Under the pieces are notes generated by a model. It saw only the letters and a program-made list of their open reading frames with translations, made no database searches and was not told the origin of the DNA. This document shows, in pieces, positions 13,401 to 23,671 of a stretch of 64,000 bases of DNA. A program made the position numbers and the translations under genes. The stretch is from positions 27,891,354-27,955,353 of the forward strand of contig OZ234494.1 in assembly GCA_965153455.1 (NCBI GenBank), in the 5' to 3' direction. Positions within the stretch are counted from its first letter, which is position 1; each line of letters starts with the position of its first letter. This DNA comes from Sphagnum compactum (lineage: Eukaryota; Bryophyta; Sphagnopsida; Sphagnales).

Positions 13401-13558
13401 AAAATGTTGAACGGCAGAGAAAGGAAAGAAGTGTGAAGAAACACCCAGGTCGCACTTGGATTGAAGTGGATAATGAGGTGCATACATTTGTAGTAGATGA
13501 TCAACACCACCCTCAGATGATAGAAATCCATGCAGAATTGAAGAGGTTGTCAGGCTGA
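10493..13558 (+). CDS. PLS-class pentatricopeptide-repeat protein, DYW domain lost by frameshift
   Basis: This intronless frame encodes 1021 residues. PPR proteins bind organellar RNA base by base and, in the PLS/E/DYW subclass, direct C-to-U editing in mitochondria or plastids. The first 50 residues are Arg/Ser-rich with few acids, compatible with an organelle transit peptide. Residues about 135-850 hold seven 101-residue P-L-S triplets (LVDMYAKCGS, GHVKCGQGQKALELF and GVLNACAS motifs). Then come E motifs (CMVDLLGRAGRL, PNAGVWTALLGACRIHGN, LSNL) and the start of the DYW region (TWIEVDNEVHTF, HHPQ). The frame stops at LKRLSG, but the next frame continues the typical DYW sequence, so one base appears to be missing near 13551. 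As written it is an E+-type protein; it may need a partner deaminase or be dying. The ATG sits in a GATAGATGG context. Confidence 0.95.
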   Translation: MAECHRLTFESCRLRHILTWSHRALATSSGGNVRAVAVGRIEKLWRQFFSDPSQWWDCRPEKVNSNYPDFKHKHTQDALWLVDRQNPTWVRAQLAAMAPGTVQLDMFSWNRRLARYVKAGQHEKTIELYQEMQQKGMSPDNFTFVPVLNACASLRALEAGRKVHEEIIQSGCEADVFVGSSLVDMYSKCGSMEDACKVFNNMPSRNVVTWNVMILGHVKCGQGQKALELFHQMQQKGVQPTPVTLMGVLNACASMFALQEGRRTHEQIIESGWESDVFVGSSLVDMYAKCGSMEDAQRVFNKMSSRDVVAWTAMILGHVKCGQGQKALQLFQQMQQEGVQADPVTFVGVLNACASLRALEEGKRAHEQIIQSGCESHASVMSSLVDMYAKCGSMDNACRVFNRMLLRDVVSWNVMIFGHVKCGQGQKALELFHQMQQAGVEPATLTFVGVLNACSSIVALEEGRCVHDQVIASGWESDVFVGSSLVDMYAKCGSLEDSQRVFSKMPTRDAVTWTAMILGHVKCGQGQKALELFRQMQQEGVRPDSVTFVGVLNACASIVALKEGRHVHEQIIETGCNSDVFVGSSLVDMYAKCGSMEDAERVFNKMLSRDVVTWTTMILGYVKCGQGSKALELFQQMQQEGVQSDPVTFVGVLNACASMVALEEGRHAHEQIIQSGYESVAFVGNSLIDMYAKCGSIEDAKRVFNKLPSRDVVSWNVMIFGHVKNGQGQKALELFRQMQEEGVQPAPMTLVGVLNACASVVALEEGRRAHDRVIKSGWDSNVFVGNSLIDMYAKCGSLEDALKVFNKMPSRDVVTWNAMIGGYAIHGHGKEALKQFEQMREEGVQPDDITFVCLLSACSHSGLVDEGLRFYSSMSTVYMISANLEHYTCMVDLLGRAGRLHEAENMLKAMPCKPNAGVWTALLGACRIHGNVEMGERVAKQVLELEPENAAGYVLLSNLCTATGNRDLSENVERQRKERSVKKHPGRTWIEVDNEVHTFVVDDQHHPQMIEIHAELKRLSG
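10905..13040 (+). repeat. 303-bp tandem coding repeat, seven units in register
   Basis: Inside the PPR gene the block TTTGTGGGGA or a close variant recurs at 11021, 11324, and so on to 12839, which is exactly six steps of 303 bp. Units share long identical stretches at the DNA level, including synonymous sites. This indicates recent duplication or gene conversion of whole P-L-S triplets, not ancient divergence. The third unit is the most altered at the FVGSSLVD motif. Confidence 0.9.
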
Positions 13559-13656
13559 TGCATGATGCTGGATATGTGCCAGATACTAATTTTGTGCTAC
13601 ATGATGTGGAGGAAGAAGAAAAGGTGTTTCATTTGTGTCATCATAGTGAGAAATAA
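13552..13656 (+). pseudogene. Out-of-frame DYW-domain remnant of the PPR gene
   Basis: Directly after the PPR stop, the next plus frame reads RLMHDAGYVPDTNFVLHDVE and then EEEKVFHLCHHSEK before TAA at 13654. This is the classic start of a DYW deaminase domain, including the HSE part of the zinc-binding/catalytic HxE motif. The rest of the domain (normally LAIAFG onward to the terminal D-Y-W) is absent. So there are two lesions: a one-base frameshift, and a stop or truncation right after HSEK. Confidence 0.9.
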
Positions 13657-16533
13657 ATCAAGTCCTACTTTTGAATGTCTAAATAAACATAAATTAGAAA
13701 GTTTTTGAAAGAAATGTGCATTCAAATTTCACGTTATTTATGCTTTTCATAGATAGAGAAGAGACTCTGTTTGTTGTTATGCTCCATTCCTATTTGTGCA
13801 CATCAATTCAAAATACTCTCTCTTCTGTTTCTCTGTTTCTTGTTCTGGAGGCAGCCTATAAACATGGACACATTTTCTGGTTCCATAGGTGGCCTCATTG
13901 TCTTGTGATTGAGGTCCCAAATGAGATCTTGCATAAGCTTTTTTGTCTTTCAATATTTGCAAACAACTATGCTTTCATGTATTGTTCCAAAAACCTCCAG
14001 AAAATCAATTGCAATAAAAACCAGCAATAGTTTCAACTAGGTTGCAACTAAATGTCGATATCAAATCTGACAACATACCATACAGCATACTGTGCATGTT
14101 CATAGACATGAGATTAAGAAGTATGTTCATAACAAGGGGATTAGAACTGTCTGCTGTGACATAAACTGGTTTTAAACACAGATTCAAGGCAATTCAAGGC
14201 CTCATATGTAGGAGAGAAATTGATGGTGGCAATAGGCTAGGGTTGGATAGTGTCTGGAGCAGCACATGTTCTTGCAAATTTTGGTATTCCTACAACATTA
14301 GTGGATGCATCTCTGATCTAGTGATTTTTTTTTCAAGTATGCCTAGTTGCCAATTTGGTTACAGAGTTCAGCTATTGATCAGCCCAACTGGCTAAATTTT
14401 TATGTGAAGTGGAGCTTAATGGGCAAAAATTTTCAATGGAGGGTGGATATGGTGGTGAGTTTTTGTTGGCAACTGTCTGCAAATTGGCGACAATAATAAT
14501 ACTTGTCATCTAAAACGCCCAGTGGCAAAGGGAGTTAATTTGGCTACATAGAGCCAATAAATCTCCAATATAGTAGCATAACTTATGTGATTGCAGAAGA
14601 AACTCCCCAAAAAGACATTCATGGTAAAATAACAATGCAGGTGAGGTTTTGATTCTTAACCTTATGAAGGTCATTTGCAAATTGTCAGACCAACTTCAAC
14701 ACAAAGAACTAGCTAAGAAGAAACATCAACAATATTTTCATTCAACCTACAACAAAAAAAATTCAATGTTAAAAAAATGACAACCATACCCTTCAGTCTT
14801 ATTGTAACTTTACTCACAAATTCAAACATAAATGACCGGTAGTCCAATGTCCCATTCTGAAATGACATTCAAAAATCACATCATGGCAACCATACCCTTG
14901 CTACCACCACATAACAAATTCAAAAATGCATAATTGATTGCCATTCCTATTTATGTAAATATATGACATATTGAAGAAATGAAGAGTGACTATTGTGTGT
15001 TTAGTTCAAGTTCAAATATTATCAATGCTCACTAGCTACATCAAAATCATGGCATCATCAAAATTCAATGTGCCAACTAGGGGTTAGGATTTTGGAACTT
15101 GGGAATGTTGTCAATCTTCAACTAGCCATCTGCATAGTAGCAATGTTTGGCTTGCTAGTTTAGCAATGGTTTGGTCACAGGGAAAAGTTTGTAATGTAAC
15201 AAAACGTGGACTATGGAATTTGGTGCATAGGTCCAAGTGTGTGCTTAGCCAATTCTATAATTTGTTCTTCATGAAGTTGGCAGTGTTGAAAATGTGTTCA
15301 TCTTCAACGAAACCAAAGACCTGGACAGCTACAATTTCAACAATTTTAATGAATTCTGAAAGCTTGTGGTTGAGAATCACTTTCCTCTCATAAGAATTGC
15401 TTAGAGTTATGTCCCATCATCATTTTGAAATAAAAGACCTACAAATCCAAGGTGTGAGTTGAGAATAATGCATGGATTAATTCCCTAAACTCACCCACCT
15501 TACGAGGGGCACAAAAAGTGGCCTTCAACATAGTCAATTATTTGTGAAATTACTTTTATGCATCATTTGGATTTCTTGTCGAGAATTGGAAATAAACCAC
15601 ACCTAGTGCCGTCATAACTTGATATTATAGGAAGCATCATTCAACTTCACTGATAAAACCTTGAGCTGCCCCCACACTATTGTTTCACTTTGTCCACAAT
15701 TAGTTTGAAAGATCCTTTCATGACAAGCTAAAATTTTCTAACACCAAATAGGTCATGTTGATATACATGGTACTTATGTTCAGCAAATGAGAATTCCAAA
15801 TACACAACATTTTTTCCACCATTGAGATAAAAAAAACCAACTCATGGGAAAGGTATTGTCAATTATGTTTTTCATGACATTGAAGTCATCAAATGTTGGA
15901 TCATCAAATATAGTGTGAGGATCATAATATAACATGTAAAACTCATGTTGTGCTAGCTTGATGTTCTCCACAGAGTCACACATGAAAATATTTTTACCTT
16001 GTGTAATTTTGATAAACATATGCACACATTCAAGTAATGGTACAATATAATGTAGCCCCAAAATGAGTTCAAACTCACACATTGCATTCAAATTCCTCAA
16101 AGCATGTTCACTCATTGGACAACTATTTCATGTCTAAGTTGAAATTTTTGTGGAAGATTATGCAACTACAACTTGCAACTTTAACTATGGTCTCCTTTGA
16201 TGCCCTTCTAATAGGAGGTCATGAGGAGGGTGCTTGTGCAAGACTAGCTTGTATAAGACATTCATGTTGCCCACCTTGTTATTGGTCCACACCTATTTCC
16301 TACTAAATTGAACTTGTAATATACTTTCAATACCAACCTAAATAACAACCAAAATGACAAGAATGTATCTCAATTTGTAATGAAGAGAATCCTAGGAATT
16401 GAGCTAGACAATTGTTTGGTGGCCATCACATAAATTACAATATTAGATCATGATTTATTGAGTAGTACATGAATTTTTTTCAACAAGACAAATGGGGTTT
16501 TTAACACCCAAAGGAGGGATATCATCTTACATT
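13657..16533. other. Gene-free stretch downstream of the PPR gene
   Basis: AATAAA-like signals lie just after the PPR gene (about 13652 and 13681), suitable for its 3' end. Beyond these I see only short frames without recognisable motifs. Confidence 0.5.
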
Positions 16534-16756
16534 CTTTGTGCATGTTTTATACTATCTAGGACAATGTATAGAGACTATCCCTTAATATGCTTTGATATTT
16601 GCATGATGCGATAAATGGGAATCACCCAATATTATACAAATTCTCTTTGTGCATGTTTAAAAAGTATTTAGGATGATGTATAGAAGCTCACTTTACTATG
16701 CTTTGACACTTGCATGATGCAAAAAGTGAGAAGTGTGCAATATCATACACAATTAT
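16534..16756. repeat. Imperfect 111-bp direct duplication
   Basis: Two adjacent units begin with CTTTGTGCATGTTT at 16534 and 16645. They share GATGTATAGA-like and GCTTTGACACTTGCATGATGC-like blocks with many differences. Non-coding. Confidence 0.7.
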
Positions 16757-18566
16757 GTTATGTTAGTGTGATCAATAGTAATTAATTTGGGGTGGTAGTC
16801 AAGACTTCTTTTTCATTTTGATGGTGGACTTCTTTGACTAGTTCACCATTCAAAAAAAAAAGGGAAAGAGAAAACAAACCCCCACTTCGGTAGATTTCTA
16901 AAACAGAACTTGTCCACATGGCCTCCTGATGTAAGGAAAAGAAATAGAAGTCTTTATAAACTTTCATGCAATGCAAAAAAAGAAGCTTTCCACATGGCCC
17001 TATGATTAAGTGTGGTGAGCAAATTTTTATCACTCTCAACAAAGATGTGTTGAGGAATCAAGTAATCAAGGCATACTGGAAACCCTTATTTTCAAAATCA
17101 TAACCAAGTTTTAGTTATTGACTTTTAAAGGGTTAAGTTTTAACTTTATTTTCACGTGTCCTTTTGAAATGTAAATTTTCTTTGTTTTCAAAATCTTTAA
17201 TTTTCTTTAAAAGGCACATTTTTTTAAAGATCTAAAATTGAGTTTTTGTTCATGTGGACTTTGTTTTAGGATTGCAAAATTGCATCTACAATAAAGGATG
17301 ACATTAATATTTTTTCAATGTACAGGTTTTGACTAATGGCCTAAGTTTGGGAGAGTTCATAATTGCATGAGCATTTGACACTCAAATATTATAATAATGA
17401 CATTTTAGAAAGTAACAATCATGTTGATTTCAACATTGTCATATCTGCCAAAAGTCAGCCACTATATATATAGTACCTACACCAATGATGTATTGCAAGT
17501 TAAATTAGAATAAGACTAAATAAAAATAATTTAATTTAATATATGGAACCCATATATTTATAAGATTAGAGGGTAAAAGAATCCCTTTAAAATTTGAGGA
17601 TCATACTTGGCACACAACCTCGTGGTTTCTCAGAAAATATCAAGTGGCACCCTTTGTCGCCATCACACACTACCCATCGTTGATCCCCTGCAAAGTAACG
17701 TCCAAAAGTACCAATCAGAAGTTTTTACTATAAAAAGTCATTGCTATTGTCTAAGGTCAGCCCCGTTGTCGTCGTATGCTGGATATTTTTCCCCTTCTTT
17801 TCTCTCCCTTAGGCCTGGCTCAAGTGGGGTGGCAGGGATTAAAGTCTTATTTCAAGAAATGCAACTAGAAGAAAAGAAATCGTTTAAAAAAAATCAAGAG
17901 CAAGTCTTTAGACACTTAGCCAAGAGCAAGAAAATCGAATATGAAAGAAGCAAATTACATTAATTTGGGCGCATTGACTTTGGACATCCCACCAAGATGG
18001 CCGTTGGTCAAGTATCTCAACAAAAATAATATTAACAGAGTGGCAGATTTTGTCGCCTCTGCTCTGACTCCTTGTCGAAAAAATAGAGAAAGACATTTTG
18101 CACACAGTTTTTGCAAGTCCATTGATGTCAGGGTGAACCAGTACCCACGTTAGATTTGAACTCAGCGACCCTGATTAAGTCTAAGCATGGGATATTTGGA
18201 ATATCTAGAAATGATTTGGGGGTTTTCACCATGTCACTAACTACTAACCAGGGTTGCTGGTTAACTGGAGGCGTCCGTTGATTGACCAAATTGTGGTCAG
18301 CAGTTGACACTTCCACCATTTTTTCAATTGGGAGGACCCCGCCATCCCCAAACCAAGAGTTGAATGGCTTCTTGTAAGACAGGAAACCTTGATCTCTTTT
18401 CCCAAAGTGGCAGGGGAGCCAAAACCGTTTTCTGCACAAATTTCTGCACAAACCTAAACAGATCTAACTTTGGCTTTGCTACTGTTGTACGACATTGTTG
18501 CCCAGTTTCCACACCAACATCCCAGTCCAACAGTCAAGATTACTAACTAACAAATTTCCTGTTCAT
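16757..18566. other. Gene-free stretch with coding-like minus-strand relic
   Basis: Mostly non-coding. At about 18128-18530 the minus strand has two overlapping frames of 60-107 codons (for example GDGGVLPIEKMVEVSTADHN and SFLDIPNIPCLDLIRVAEF) that look more protein-like than their surroundings and change frame once. They could be a decayed retroelement or gene fragment; I do not recognise the family. Confidence 0.3.
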
Positions 18567-19020
18567 TTAGTGATGTCATGACTATGTCAGTTCTCAGTCC
18601 CATCATCCATGTCTTCAAAAATTTGTTGGAAGTGGCACAAGCTTGTAAGTATCGTTGGCTAACCAGCCCAAAATTCAGGGTCAAAATGGTCAATGTTTCG
18701 CAATGTTGTGAATCCATATATCGATTCTTAGCTCTTGTGACTATAGTCATTTAGTGATGCCATGACTACGTCAATTCTTAGCCCCCTTCCCCGCCCCCCC
18801 CCCCACCCATGGGTTGAAAAAATTGTTGGAAGTGACACAAGCTTGTAGTATTGGCTAAACAAAAAAATGTTTTGAAGTCCAAAATGGTCAATCTACCAAA
18901 TTCCTAGTTCTTTAATGATGTCATGACTATGCCACTTCTTAGTCCCCCTACCCATGTGTTTTAATTTTTTTGGGAAATGGCACAAGGTAGTTGTATTGGC
19001 TAAAGAATAGAAAAACCTTA
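18567..19020. repeat. Three degenerate tandem units of about 160-185 bp
   Basis: Blocks like TTAGTGATGTCATGACTATG recur at 18567, 18751 and 18912. Each is followed by a C-rich segment, an ATTTGTTGGAAGTGGCACAA-like block and a GGTCAAAATGGTCAAT-like block. The copies vary in length and are non-coding. Confidence 0.75.
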
Positions 19021-19050
19021 AGGTTAAAATGCTCGATTTGTACACTTTAT

Positions 19051-19126
19051 ATAGAGAGAGAGAGAGAAAAGAAAGTTGGGGTTATGGGGGGCTTGAGAGG
19101 AGGGTGGGGGGGGGGGGGGGGGGGGG
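19051..19126. repeat. (GA)n tract and 21-base G run
   Basis: A short GA microsatellite near 19051-19066 is followed by G-rich sequence ending in an uninterrupted run of 21 G at 19106-19126. Such a run can form G-quadruplexes and is also prone to sequencing-length error. Confidence 0.9.
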
Positions 19127-19189
19127 ATAAGGTGGGTTTGCTATTTGGCATGCACAAATTTGGGGTTTAAGGGTGTGGTTGGGGAGGTT

Positions 19190-19900
19190 CATGTGTGGGT
19201 TCATGGATAGGAATGCACATTCTCACATGGAAACCTAGGTTCCCATGTGAGAACCCCATGTTTCTTAATGAAAATGCAAGTTCCCATGTTTGGGAACATT
19301 GATCATTCCTCCATGGGAACCACATGTCTTTCATGGGAATGCACGACCCATATTGGGGAACATTGAACATTTTCACATGGGAATTTCATGTGTCTTCATG
19401 GGAACGTGCACTCCCATATTGAGGACCATTGAATGTTCCCACATTGGTATGTCATGTCCCTTCATTGGAATGCACGTTCCTTTATTGGGGAGCATTACAC
19501 ATTCCCACATTGGAACCCCATGTCCCCTCACAAGAATGTGCATTCCCCATGTTGGGGAACATCAAACATTCCTACATGGGAAACCCATGTCCTTTCATGG
19601 GAACATGCATTCCCATGTTGGGGAACATTGAACATTACCACATGGGAATCACATGTTCTTTCATGGGAATGTGTGTTCCCGAATTGAAAAACGCTAAGAA
19701 TATATGGCATTGGGAATGCATGTTCCTACGTGGGAAAGTCAAATGTTCCTCAAGTACATGTCCCTTCATGGGTACCCATGTTCCCTCATGGGAATTCATG
19801 TTCCATTGATGGGGAACACTAAGTTTTCCCATTGGGAATGTGCTATCGCACATGGGAACATGTGTTTTGTTATTTCCACACAAGAGTGTGTGTTCTTACA
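19190..19900. repeat. Minisatellite of about 66-bp units
   Basis: The motif GGGGAACATTGAACATT, or a close variant, recurs at about 19291, 19355, 19421, 19487, 19554 and 19620, giving a 64-67 bp period. Each unit contains several TTCCCATG/CATGGGAA palindromic words. Because the unit is close to 22 codons, several frames on both strands stay open for 80-126 codons. These are repeat artefacts without any protein-family signal. Confidence 0.85.
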
Positions 19901-19969
19901 TGTTTCCAAACATGGGGTATATGTGCTTCCATATTTGCCTTGGGAATTTTGGGCCATAGGTGGCTATTA

Positions 19970-20900
19970 ATGTTGGCCAGTTACCACATTGTAGGGTAAA
20001 CTTCAATATTCCAATAAGGCATATCCTATAAATAATTTCAACAAACATATATGCATTCACACTCAGAATCAACACAAAAAACTATTTAAACATGTGCATA
20101 CTCTGACTAAGTTGAGTAGCATGAGAGGGCAGAACAACAAACACCTGAAGGCAAAAAAGCACAGTTTCAGAGGTATACTCAATTTTTGTAGGAGAGCGTA
20201 GCTCAAGTCCTTCTGAAAAGGAAGGTTTATTGAGACCACAAGTGCAGTGAGATCTAGAATCCTGAAGCATACTCAAAGCAAAACCACATCTTTTGATCTT
20301 GAGAGAAACTACACACGACCCATTCAATATCTCCCACACCTTAGGTCAACATTTTTGTGGTGCAATTCCATAACTATTACAATTGTCAATTTGTATCAAC
20401 TTAGGAAAATCAATTTTATGTAATAAATTTTGTCCTTCTGTGTGGTGAGAGGGTGCACATAGGGAATCATGGCCTCTAGGTTAACCTAGGGATTATTGTA
20501 GTTGGGATCAAGAGCCCACTATGTGCCCAGTGATCCGATCTGATGACAGTGCAGCTCTGCATGCTACAGATTCCTCTGGTGCATTGCCCTGCTGGGCACG
20601 AAAGATGTTTGAGTGTGTAACCCACTCACAAAATTTCATGTGTATTGCAGTCATGGTACACTGGCCATGAAGTTCTTGAAGTTGAAGCTGCTTCAGATGA
20701 TGAGGTTGCATAGGGCATATTAAACACTGTGTGTTGAATACTCCAAAATGTGGAGAATATGTGGCTAACAGCATGATCGGATTTTGAACATAAGGAAACA
20801 GAGGATGCACTCTACAAACTGACAAAACCTATGATGGGTGGCAGCAGAGTTGGCTACAATGGTGCCAAGCACAGAGCTGTGTGACCAAACTTGGTAATCT
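19970..20900. other. Gene-free stretch
   Basis: No gene recognised; only short frames of about 85-105 codons on the minus strand without motifs. Confidence 0.45.
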
Positions 20901-20924
20901 CAGTACAAGTGGATGACATGGTAG

Positions 20925-21140
20925 TGTCGAGGATGCTTGGAGAGTAATTGCAACAAGATGCCATCTTGAGATGTGGTCACTTGGGACATATGAAACCTAG
21001 GCAAGGGCATAAGGCACTGGAATTACACATGTGACAGAAAACTATTCAATGAAACTCATTTAGATGTTCTGGAGGTCCAAGAGGGAAACTGTGGCAGGAG
21101 TTTTTCTGGATCCTTTCCAATGGTGGGATCACATATCAAG
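20925..21140 (+). pseudogene. Scrambled PPR-gene relic
   Basis: Two pieces resemble the PPR gene at 10.5-13.6 kb at the DNA level. At about 20928-21018 there is a repeat-unit piece with GAGGATGCTTGGAGAGT, CAACAAGATGCCATCTTGAG, ATGTGGTCACTTGG and GGGCATAAGGCACTGGAATT. At about 21076-21135 there is a piece like the gene's N-terminal coding region (AAACTGTGGCAGGAGTTTTT, GATCC and TGGTGGGAT blocks; compare 10618-10665). In the intact gene the N-terminal piece comes first; here it comes last, so the relic is rearranged. It is full of stops. Confidence 0.7.
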
Positions 21141-21255
21141 TAAGGTAACTAAACATCAAGTTACCTTACTGTCATAGCCCATTTGTCAGCAGAGCCATGT
21201 TGTTAGTGTAAAATTGTTTTTCTCTGTTGCTTGCTATCCTGCCATTGTCTAAACT

Positions 21256-21935
21256 TTGCAGACCTTCTACCACTAAAAAAATTTTGGCACTAAAACGTCA
21301 CTAACTACACTAAGTGGTGACCCGAGGAATGAAAATCCGAGGAAGAAAAAAAATAGTTAACTTAGAGGTTGTCACAACTCGAGGATGAAAAAAAATAGTT
21401 AACTTAGAGGTTGTCACAACCCGAGGATGAAAAAAAAAAGTTAACTTAGAGGTTGTCACAACCCGAGGATGAAAAAAAAATAGTTAACTTAGTTAATTAC
21501 TGTAGTGGAAAAAGTCTGAAGAATTTCTGTTGGCAACCCTTGCAAACCTTTTACCATTAAAAATTTTTGGCACTAAAACGTCACTAACTACACTAAGTGG
21601 TAACCCGAGGAATGAAAATTCGAGGAAGAAAAAAAATAGTTAACTTAGAGGTTGTCACAACCCGAGGATGAAAAAAAATAGTTAACTTAGAGATTGTCAC
21701 AACCCGAGGATGAAAAAAAATAGTTAACTTAGAGATTGTCACAACCCGAGGATGAAAAAAAATAGTTAACTTAGAGGTTGTCACAACCCGAGGATGAAAA
21801 AAAATAGTTAACTTAGAGGTTGTCACAACCCGAGGATGAAAAAAAATAGTTAACTTAGAGATTGTCACAACCCGATAATGAAAAAAAATAGTTAAAGTAG
21901 TTAACTTTGTAGTGGTAGAAGGTCTGAAACTTTGG
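21256..21935. mobile_element. Repeat with inverted ends carrying two 42-bp tandem arrays
   Basis: Two direct halves (about 21256-21520 and 21538-21910) each start with an ACTAAAACGTCACTAACTAC-type leader and continue with units of about 42 bp containing TTAACTTAGAGGTTGTCACA and CCCGAGGATGAAAAAAAA (about four units in the first half, seven in the second). The outermost ends are inverted: AGACCTTCTACCACTA at 21260 and TAGTGGTAGAAGGTCT at 21910. This fits a MITE-like element whose interior expanded, or a satellite seeded from one. The 137-codon minus-strand frame here is a repeat artefact. Confidence 0.7.
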
Positions 21936-21939
21936 CAGA

Positions 21940-23671
21940 AAATACTTACAAAGCTTCGTATTGCAGAAGCAGGGAAAGTGACCAAGTTTTGCGATATTTG
22001 CACCACAAGTTGCCTCCTGACACATTCTTCCTTTGGCTTGTGAATGGATCTGGTGCTGTAGTGTTTGTAGCTTTTAAGCTACCTTCAACTTGTACAGCTT
22101 GACTGGTAACCTGTCTCACTATGAAGGGGTCACTAACATTATTGGCACTTTCAGCAACAGTGCCTCTACTTCAGCTATTCATCTTCCACATAATCCTTAT
22201 TCACAAGGTGGGATCTCTTTTCTGTGAGAGTCTGCATGTCTCTGGTAGTTTCTTTGTTTTGCAACATCACACTTCCCAATTGGTCTAGAAATTATTGAGG
22301 TTACTGTCTAGTAGGAACTGCACTATGAGTGCAGGTAGATTCATTTGTTGATATTTAGTGGAGGTAGGCCTGCGGGGGGAAAATGCAAGCAAAATTTTTG
22401 TTAGGTTCTTAGAACTCCAATCTTTGGCTATAATTCTTTTATCAGGTGAATCTTTCTTCTCCAAATGTTTTGGCTGCAATTTAAAACTGTCAGGTTCCTT
22501 CTTCTCCAATTTTTTGGTTACATTTTTTGTGAGATGCTTTTGTGAGGTGAATCTTTCTTCTCTAACTTCTTCGCTGCATTTTTTGTGAGATCATGCCTTT
22601 TATCAGGTCCTTTTTCCCGCATTCTTTGGCTGCAATGTGCCTGAGATTCTTTTGTCAGGTCTTTTCTTTCTTCTCCAATTCTTTGTTCGGGTCATGAAGC
22701 TTTTTAAAGAATAGGAACATTGGTAAATTGTCACTGAAACTTCTGCCCCATCAACCTGCAATCAAATCTGTTTCATCTAGTGCCTTTTACTAGATGAACC
22801 TTTTTTCCACTATCTTTCTTCAGCATAATATTACCAGGCAGTTGGACTGGTGCTCATGGCTGTATGACCTAGCTTTTATGGCACCCAAAGCTCCACAATG
22901 TTTGATAGTCATAAATGTTTTTTGGCAATGCAGAGTTTGATGATTCCTTTGATAAAATGGTTGCACAATTTTCTTGATGAGTTTGAATGCATGTGGGTCT
23001 GGAGAATACTATTATCACTAAAATCGAATTGACATTTAGCATACAGAAGGTGAATTGGATTTTGGAGGGGTGGGCCGGGGGATGTAGGATACTTCAGTGG
23101 ATATGCAGAGGTGAATATGTCACCCAGTCAAACAATTCAAACAAGTCATGGCATAGCTGAGGCATCAAACAGCATTCCCATGTTTCAAGGAGTTGATCAA
23201 CATGGCATTGCTGTTGGAGGTAATGGGTGATCACTCTACCTCGGGGCAAACAAAAAAAAGCATGAATTCATTCAGATAGACTTGTCCATAAGATACTCCC
23301 AATGAAAAGAACTTTTCAAAACCAAACTATTCATATACTTTTAAGAGCATTTTACACAATGAGCAGCTACTACCAAATGTCCTAGTATTCATAAATTTGG
23401 AGATAGTTTTGGGAATTATAAAGTGCTCAATTTGGTTGTCGCTGAATTTAGTCACCTCATAAGCAATAGAAATCTAATAGAATCTTTGGTGGAGGTAGGC
23501 CTGAGGGCTCAAAACGCAATCTAAATTTTCAGGGTGCCACGTGGCATCATTTAAAACACCTTCAAAGTAAAGATTTTTTTTCACAGTCCATAATTATATG
23601 CAAGTTCGATCGCAATCGTTACCATGTTATCGCTACGGCAGTGGCAGCAGCAGAAGATTTAGTCCTAGGCT
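21940..23671. other. Gene-free stretch downstream of TFIIB
   Basis: No gene recognised. Contains several repeated TTCTTCTCCAA and TTTGGCTGCAAT words around 22430-22690 suggesting a degenerate short repeat. The 3' untranslated region of the minus-strand TFIIB gene should lie in its upper part. Confidence 0.4.

Noticed and set aside
21300-21905. CRISPR-like array
   Set aside because: Units are contiguous with no unique spacers, there are no cas genes, and the genome is eukaryotic.
21593-22006. 137-codon minus-strand protein made of repeats (TIFFHPRVVT)
   Set aside because: It is the translation of the 42-bp tandem array; the unit length is a multiple of three and the repeats are non-coding in the other half.
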